From positions 133,898 to 153,364 of the forward strand of contig DLAF01000011.1 in the NCBI GenBank assembly GCA_002492725.1: a stretch of 19,467 bases of DNA, written 5' to 3'. Origin of the DNA: Lachnospiraceae bacterium UBA7054 (GTDB lineage Bacteria > Bacillota > Clostridia > Lachnospirales > Lachnospiraceae). Of the stretch, positions 15,354 to 19,467 are shown piece by piece. The first letter of the stretch is position 1; each line of letters starts with the position of its first letter. The position numbers and the translations under genes were made by a program. The notes below the pieces were generated by a model. It made no database searches. It was not told the DNA's origin and saw only the letters and a list, made by a program, of their open reading frames with translations.

Positions 15354-16766
15354 TCATAAACCCAGATATTCCTCAAACACCTTACAAAACGCCGCCGCAT
15401 CCTGTTTTTCTTTCATCTCACAAAAGATGCGTAACAGCGGCTCCGTGCCGGAGAACCTGACGGAGATCCAGCCGCCGTCTTTTACGTAAATCTTTAGTCC
15501 GTCCAGATAGGAAACCTTTTCCACCTCGTAGGGGATTTGAGGCAGCTTTTTCTCCACCAACAGCTGCTTTTGGATTTCCTCCTTTTTCTGAAGACTGAAG
15601 CGGTAGTCTCTCTCCTCTAATGCCATGCCGCCAAACTCTCTTCGGATCGTATCCATAATCTCGGACAGTTTCATACCCGTCACGGCGATCATTTCCACCA
15701 AAAGCGCAGAGGCATAGATGCCGTCCTTGCCCTTGATATGTCCTCTCACCGCCATACCGCCGGAGGACTCGCCGCCGATGATGGCATCCTTCTCAAACAT
15801 CTTTGCGGAGATGTGCTTAAATCCCACGGGCACCTCATAGCACTGCTCCCCAAAGCTCTCTGCCACACGGTCGAGCAGATGGGTCGTACAGATATTTCTG
15901 ACCGCCGGGCCGTGCCAGCCCTTATACTTCACGAGATAATAGTACAGCAGCACCAAAATGTCATTCGGATGCAGGAAATTACCCTTGTCGTCAATCACGC
16001 CGATCCGGTCCGCGTCGCCGTCGGTGGCAAGTCCCAAATCGCAGCGTCTGTCGATCACATAGTTTTGCAGAGCGCGAAGCGTCTGTGCCGTGGGCGCAGG
16101 AAGTTTTCCCCCAAACAACGTATCATGCCGCTCATGAATGGTCTCCACCTCACACCTTGCCGTCATCAGAATCGTTTTTAAGGACGTCTCGCTGACACCG
16201 TACATGGGGTCAAGCGCCACACGAAGCCCCCTCTTCTTGATCTTTTCCATATCCACCGTGTCGATGATGCTGTCCAGATATTCGTTGAGGGGATAAATTT
16301 CCTCGATCAGCCCCTTCTCCAGCCCTTCCACGTAATTCATTTCATCCACGGGAATATCCGTCACCTCATTGATGTAACGCTCGATATCCGCCGTCTGCAC
16401 CTCGTCCGCGTCCCGCCCGCCACAGGTGAATACCTTGATGCCATTGTAAACCGCGGGGTTGTGGCTTGCGGTAACCATCATACCATAATGGTATTCATGC
16501 TTCATCACATAGAACATCACTAGCGGCGTAGGCGCCGACTTGTTGATGAGACTTGCCTTGATCCCTTCTGCGGCAAAAACCTGCGCCGCCCACTGCATAG
16601 CTTCCTTGGAAAGAAAGCGTCTGTCATACCCCAGCACAATTCCCTCATTCGCCACCTTTTCCTCCTTCATCTTATCGCAGATGGCTCTGGATAAAATCTG
16701 GATGTTTTCTTTCGTAAACTCGTCTCCAATCACGGCTCTCCAGCCGCCTGTTCCAAACTTAATCAT
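15354..16766 (-). CDS. Phosphohexomutase (phosphoglucomutase/phosphomannomutase family), probable GlcNAc-phosphate mutase
   Basis: This alpha-D-phosphohexomutase has 470 residues. The four active-site elements are intact: phosphoserine loop TASHNP with S101, metal loop DGDADR (249-254), sugar-specificity loop GGESSGG (331-337) and phosphate-binding loop RFSGTEP (437-443). The family interconverts hexose 1- and 6-phosphates through a bisphosphate intermediate. Sequence alone does not separate glucose, mannose and GlcNAc forms, but its position directly after a chitobiose phosphorylase and in one operon with nagA and nagB points to GlcNAc-1-P to GlcNAc-6-P conversion. The Vibrio chitobiose-phosphorylase locus is, from memory, organised with a similar mutase. 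Shine-Dalgarno AAGGAGGG precedes the start. It lies 35 bases before the kinase gene. Confidence 0.93.
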   Translation of the reverse strand: MIKFGTGGWRAVIGDEFTKENIQILSRAICDKMKEEKVANEGIVLGYDRRFLSKEAMQWAAQVFAAEGIKASLINKSAPTPLVMFYVMKHEYHYGMMVTASHNPAVYNGIKVFTCGGRDADEVQTADIERYINEVTDIPVDEMNYVEGLEKGLIEEIYPLNEYLDSIIDTVDMEKIKKRGLRVALDPMYGVSETSLKTILMTARCEVETIHERHDTLFGGKLPAPTAQTLRALQNYVIDRRCDLGLATDGDADRIGVIDDKGNFLHPNDILVLLYYYLVKYKGWHGPAVRNICTTHLLDRVAESFGEQCYEVPVGFKHISAKMFEKDAIIGGESSGGMAVRGHIKGKDGIYASALLVEMIAVTGMKLSEIMDTIRREFGGMALEERDYRFSLQKKEEIQKQLLVEKKLPQIPYEVEKVSYLDGLKIYVKDGGWISVRFSGTEPLLRIFCEMKEKQDAAAFCKVFEEYLGL

Positions 16767-16785
16767 GGTATACCCTCCTTTTCTG

Positions 16786-16869
16786 GCGTGAAACTTAGTA
16801 CTTCTAAGTCAGCTATGCTGACTTTGCGATGCGGCCTATGCCGCTAAGCTTTAGAAGTACTTTTCACGC
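16786..16869 (-). repeat. 84-base palindromic, cloverleaf-like element between GH94 and the mutase gene
   Basis: The outer arms 16786-16805 and 16853-16869 are inverted copies (GCGTGAAA and AGTACTTCT blocks) differing by a 3-base insertion. Inside lie two perfect hairpins: AAGTCAGC/GCTGACTT with a 3-base loop (16806-16824) and GCGGC/GCCGC with a 4-base loop (16831-16844). The fold is an outer stem carrying two side hairpins. The GH94 stop codon and its last eight residues (SVKSTSKA) lie within or at the edge of the element, so it may have been inserted into the gene end. No T run follows, so it is not a standard terminator. A miniature repeat of the REP/MITE kind or an mRNA-processing structure is possible. 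Confidence 0.75.
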
Positions 16870-19275
16870 TTCCCATAATTACATCCACCACATGGCTGCT
16901 GCCCGCTTCCATGGGAACAATTTTTTCTGTCTTCACGCCGTCCACTTTGATTTCCTTCACGCCCTTCATCACCCCGTCAGGATTGCTCACCCGGATTTCA
17001 TACACGGCGTCTCTCCACACGCGGACTGCCTTAAACTCCTTCCAGTCCGCCGGTACACAGGGATCAATGGTCAGACTGTCATAATCCGGCCGGATGCCCA
17101 GCATATACCGTGTAGCCGAGAAGTACGACCAGCCGCCGGAGCCTGTCATAAAGGGATGCCTTGCCCTGCCGTATGCGCTGTGATCCTTGCCCATGATAAA
17201 CTGGCAGTAAGAATACGGCTCGGACTCTCTTACCTCAATGCTGTCATTCTGGTAATAAGGACAAAGCGCGTCGTAAAATTTCATAGCCAGATCGCCCCTG
17301 CCTCTCAAACATGCCGCCGCCCATGCCCAAGGATTCGGGTGTGAGAAAATTGCACCATTTTCCTTTACCCCCGGATACACTCTGGTGACAAAACCGATGT
17401 CATCGTCCGGCACCGTATAGGAAGGGGTATTGAGTAAAAGCCCATAGGGCGTGTAGAGATACTTGTCTATCGCAGTAAGCGCCGCATCCGCCTTTTCCTC
17501 GTCCGTCGCCCCGGAAAGAATTGCCCATGCATTGGATTCCAGATGCACCCTGCCTTCCGCATCCGCCTGCGTGCCGATCTTTTTCCCGTTCGCAGTGATG
17601 CCTCTGATAAACCACTCGCCGTCCCAGAGCTGTGTATTGCACACCTCTTTCACACGCTCCGCAACCTGTGTATATGTTTCCACATCCTGCTGCTTTCCAA
17701 GGTATGTCGCCAGCCCGATGAACTGTGTCAGCGCCCAGTAATGCAGGAAGCTGACCATGGCGCTCTCGCCGCCGCCCAGATTCAGGCAGTCGTTCCAGTC
17801 TGCGCGAAGCCCCTTGCAGATGCCTGTCTGCCCCACCTGCTCTGTGGAGAAGTCCAGAATCCGCTTCAGATGCTCATAGACCGACTCCGTCTCCTTCTTT
17901 CCCTCCAGAAACATGTCCGCATAAGGTAACTGTAAGGAAGCAAACTCCCTGTCTCCTGTCTCCTTGATGTATTCCGTCACCGCAGCCACGAGCCAAAGAG
18001 CGTCGTCTGCGCAAGCGTCCTTCAGTCCGTGTATGATGCTGTTTTTATCCGGCTCCGGAATCACCGTTGGGGACTGAAAAGGCTTCGTGCCCATATCTTC
18101 CATAAACCACTCCGGCTGGAACAGATGCAGGCCATAACCCGCGCTCGTCAGACCGCGCAGGAGCTGTTCAATCCGCTCCCTGCACTTGTCCGGATTGGAG
18201 TGGGGGATCGTCATGGCATCCTGCGCCGTGTCCCGATATCCCAGCCCCACTCTGCCGCCCACCTCGATAAAGGAGGCGAAACGCGAGAACATCACGTTGA
18301 TCTCCGACTGGTACAGTGTCCATGTATTGATCAGGGTATTCATCCCCTCGTTCGGCGTCTGTATCTGTAATTTGGAGCACTTGTTCTCCCAATAGCTTCT
18401 CAGGTCTTCATAGACCGCATCGACAGCCCTGTGATCCGCATATTTCGCGCGGACGCGACGGCCCTCATCCCTTCTGCCCTCCCCGAGCATAAAGACAAAA
18501 CGTGCCTCCTCTCCCGGCTGCAGGATCAGATTCTTTTGTAAGCTGCCGCAGTGGTTGCCTCCCTTTTCGTAGGAAGAAAAGCACTTGCCCCCAGCCACCG
18601 CCGCCGGATTCGTCTCAGTGTTGTAGGTGCCGATGAATTTGTCCCGCATACAGTCGAAACCGTCCGGAGTAAAGTCCGCCGCAAAGTATTGATACCCCTC
18701 CTCCTCATAGAACAAATCTTCCTCAATGATCCCATCCTCGTAAGACGCCCCCGCACAGTACAGGCTCATCTGGTAATTCTGGTTGTCGATCATAATGTGA
18801 TGGAAGGAAAACTCCAGATAGGAAAACAGACTTAAGTTTCTCGCCTTGTCCCCTGTGTTCTTCACTTTTACATCCCACAGCTGTACCGCCTCGCCCCTGG
18901 GTATCACCATTGTCTGGGATGCTTTGATCCCCTCATACTCGCACTCATAGACCGTGTAAGACATGCCGTGGCGACAGGTGTACTTCGCCAAATCAAGCGG
19001 CTTGCCCACCGGCTGCCAGGAAATGGACCAGTAGTCCGCATTGTCGTTGTCCCGCAGATACACATAGAAGCCCGCCTGTCCATGGGCACCGCGTTTCCCC
19101 GAAAGCGGCTGACCCTGTGATACTCGGGCGTCTTGTAAAAAAGATACCCGCCCGCCGTATGGTTTACTACCGCCGCCATATCCTCCACGCCGAGATAATT
19201 CGTCCAGGAACAGGGCAAATCCACCCTGTCGATCACATACTCCCTGTTTGCATTGTCAAAATGTCCGTATTTCAT
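16844..19275 (-). pseudogene. chbP: N,N'-diacetylchitobiose phosphorylase (GH94), split by a one-base frameshift
   Basis: This enzyme cuts (GlcNAc)2 with phosphate into GlcNAc and GlcNAc-1-P. Restoring one base gives 810 residues, the family length. Residues 1-67 (MKYGHFDNANREYV ... RFRGNAVPMDR) are in one frame; from about 19071-19075 the homologous sequence continues in the next (GFYVYLRDNDNADYWSISW). Adding a C (giving R-P-G-F-Y) or a G (R-R-G-F-Y) repairs it. Conserved GH94 features follow: FIEVGGRVGLGYRDTAQDAM, GLRADWNDCLNLGGG with catalytic D493 in repaired numbering, GRVHLESN and VKENGAIFSHPNPWAW. These fit the Vibrio chitobiose phosphorylase better than cellobiose phosphorylases, as I recall both. 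The start at 19275 follows GGGGAGGGG; five codons upstream in the same frame are the ribosome-binding site. The frameshift may be real or a sequencing error. It is the first gene of the locus. Confidence 0.9.
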
Positions 19276-19293
19276 GTTACCCCTCCCCATCTG

Positions 19294-19311
19294 AGACGTT
19301 TATAACCGTCT
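19294..19311 (-). promoter_or_regulatory. 18-bp imperfect palindrome in the GH94 5' leader (possible operator or mRNA hairpin)
   Basis: AGACGGTTATAAACGTCT pairs with its own reverse complement except at one symmetric base pair. It lies between the -10 element and the ribosome-binding site, starting 19 bases after the -10. That is a classic place for a repressor operator, or in RNA a 5-bp stem with an 8-base loop just before the Shine-Dalgarno. No regulator for it is encoded in the window. Confidence 0.45.
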
Positions 19312-19330
19312 TGCTTCCTTCTTATCTTTC

Positions 19331-19336
19331 ATTATA
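19331..19336 (-). promoter_or_regulatory. Consensus -10 element of the GH94 operon promoter
   Basis: On the minus strand, TATAAT lies 55 bases before the GH94 start. No good -35 is found at 16-18 bp (ATCCAG, TATCCA or ATATCC), so activation is expected. The shared box lies upstream at the same 41-bp distance as at the binding-protein promoter. Confidence 0.65.
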
Positions 19337-19369
19337 GGGAGAGAATGTCTGTCTGGATATAGACCAAGA

Positions 19370-19396
19370 TGTGATAATTTGCCTTTTCTTGTGATA
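19370..19396 (-). promoter_or_regulatory. Candidate regulator-binding box upstream of GH94
   Basis: On the minus strand, TATCACA occurs at 19390-19396 and again at 19370-19376, 20 bp apart, enclosing the core AAAAGGCAAA (19378-19387). ACAAGAAAAGGCAAA differs from the box before the binding-protein gene at one of 15 positions, and the core ends 41 bp before the -10 in both. I saw no third copy of the core in the window. The likely binder is the AraC-type response regulator of this locus. Confidence 0.6.
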
Positions 19397-19411
19397 GTTG
19401 AAGAAATGCGA

Positions 19412-19435
19412 AAGACACCGCCGAAGCGATGTCTT
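19412..19435 (-). terminator. Hairpin terminator downstream of the tRNA gene
   Basis: On the minus strand, a 10-bp stem (AAGACATCGC with GCGGTGTCTT, one G-T pair) is closed by a stable TTCG tetraloop. It is followed by a broken T-rich stretch (TCGCATTTCTTC). It begins 9 bases after the tRNA discriminator base, the expected place for tRNA transcript termination, and it separates the tRNA from the GH94 promoter. Confidence 0.6.
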
Positions 19436-19443
19436 CCTCTGCG

Positions 19444-19467
19444 TGCAGGAAAAGAGACTTGAACTCT
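19444..19467 (-). tRNA. 3' end of a tRNA gene, probably tRNA-Leu (5' part beyond the window)
   Basis: Reading the minus strand from the right edge: AGAG, the T-loop TTCAAGT, the matching stem CTCT plus T, seven acceptor bases TTCCTGC and discriminator A. This gives the correct 7-base loop, 5-bp T stem (outermost pair lies outside) and 7-base acceptor strand. The implied 5' acceptor strand GCAGGAA and discriminator A fit a tRNA-Leu, but the anticodon is outside. CCA is not encoded (CGC follows). A terminator follows immediately. Confidence 0.65.

Noticed and set aside
19060..19085. Programmed ribosomal frameshifting in GH94
   Set aside because: No slippery heptamer, no stimulatory Shine-Dalgarno at the right distance and no family precedent known to me; a missing base is simpler.
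16844..19275. GH94 as cellobiose phosphorylase
   Set aside because: Sequence blocks resemble chitobiose phosphorylase more closely as I recall them, and nagA and nagB are in the same locus. It remains a formal alternative until a phylogeny is done.
18904..19290. Separate 128-codon gene at the right end
   Set aside because: Its first part is the N-terminus of GH94 and its last part is out-of-frame reading after the frameshift; annotated as one broken gene.
7413..19467. Integrative element using the tRNA as attachment site
   Set aside because: No integrase, no second copy of the tRNA 3' end in the window, and no change in gene style across the locus.
1..19467. CRISPR arrays, insertion sequences, phage genes, rRNA, riboswitches
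   Set aside because: No regularly spaced repeats, transposase or phage proteins were seen, and the leaders are too short or lack recognisable aptamer features.

Overview
The window looks like a chromosome segment of a Clostridia bacterium, most likely Lachnospiraceae (Bacillota). The pointers are the dgt-like / dnaG / rpoD gene order, a DUF4125-type protein, a YesM/YesN-type two-component pair, and sugar ABC transporter genes without a local ATPase. Genes are packed tightly. No stretch above 300 bases lacks a gene; the longest gap is the right-hand 192 bases.

Left part (1-3566, minus strand): a replication and transcription cluster read as dGTPase-like HD hydrolase, DNA primase, then the principal sigma factor, which runs off the left edge. 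Middle part (3678-7412): an HSL-type alpha/beta hydrolase (minus) diverges from a plus-strand pair, a condensation/acyltransferase-fold protein and a zinc-ribbon membrane protein. A DUF4125-like gene (minus) converges on this pair with a 10-base overlap.

Right part (7487-19275, all minus): nine genes that together form a phosphorolytic N,N'-diacetylchitobiose utilisation locus. In transcription order they are a GH94 chitobiose phosphorylase, a phosphohexomutase, a YesM-type sensor kinase, a lipoprotein substrate-binding protein, two permeases, a YesN-type response regulator, nagB and nagA. Inferred flow: the transporter imports (GlcNAc)2; GH94 splits it with phosphate into GlcNAc and GlcNAc-1-P; the mutase gives GlcNAc-6-P; NagA and NagB give fructose-6-P. 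A kinase for the free GlcNAc and an ABC ATPase are not in the window. A tRNA 3' end (probably Leu) and its terminator lie at the right edge, just upstream of the locus.

The most notable observations are in this locus. (1) The promoters in front of GH94 and in front of the binding-protein gene share a 15-base box (14 of 15 identical, core AAAAGGCAAA) with 20-bp-spaced direct repeats, and in both the core ends exactly 41 bp before the -10 hexamer: a strong candidate regulator site. (2) Three genes look damaged: GH94 has a one-base frameshift after codon 67, the kinase seems to lack about 25-30 residues of its dimerisation domain, and the response regulator seems to have its two AraC helix-turn-helix units fused into one; both deletions are in frame. 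(3) An 84-base palindromic, cloverleaf-like element sits between GH94 and the mutase gene and supplies the last codons of GH94.
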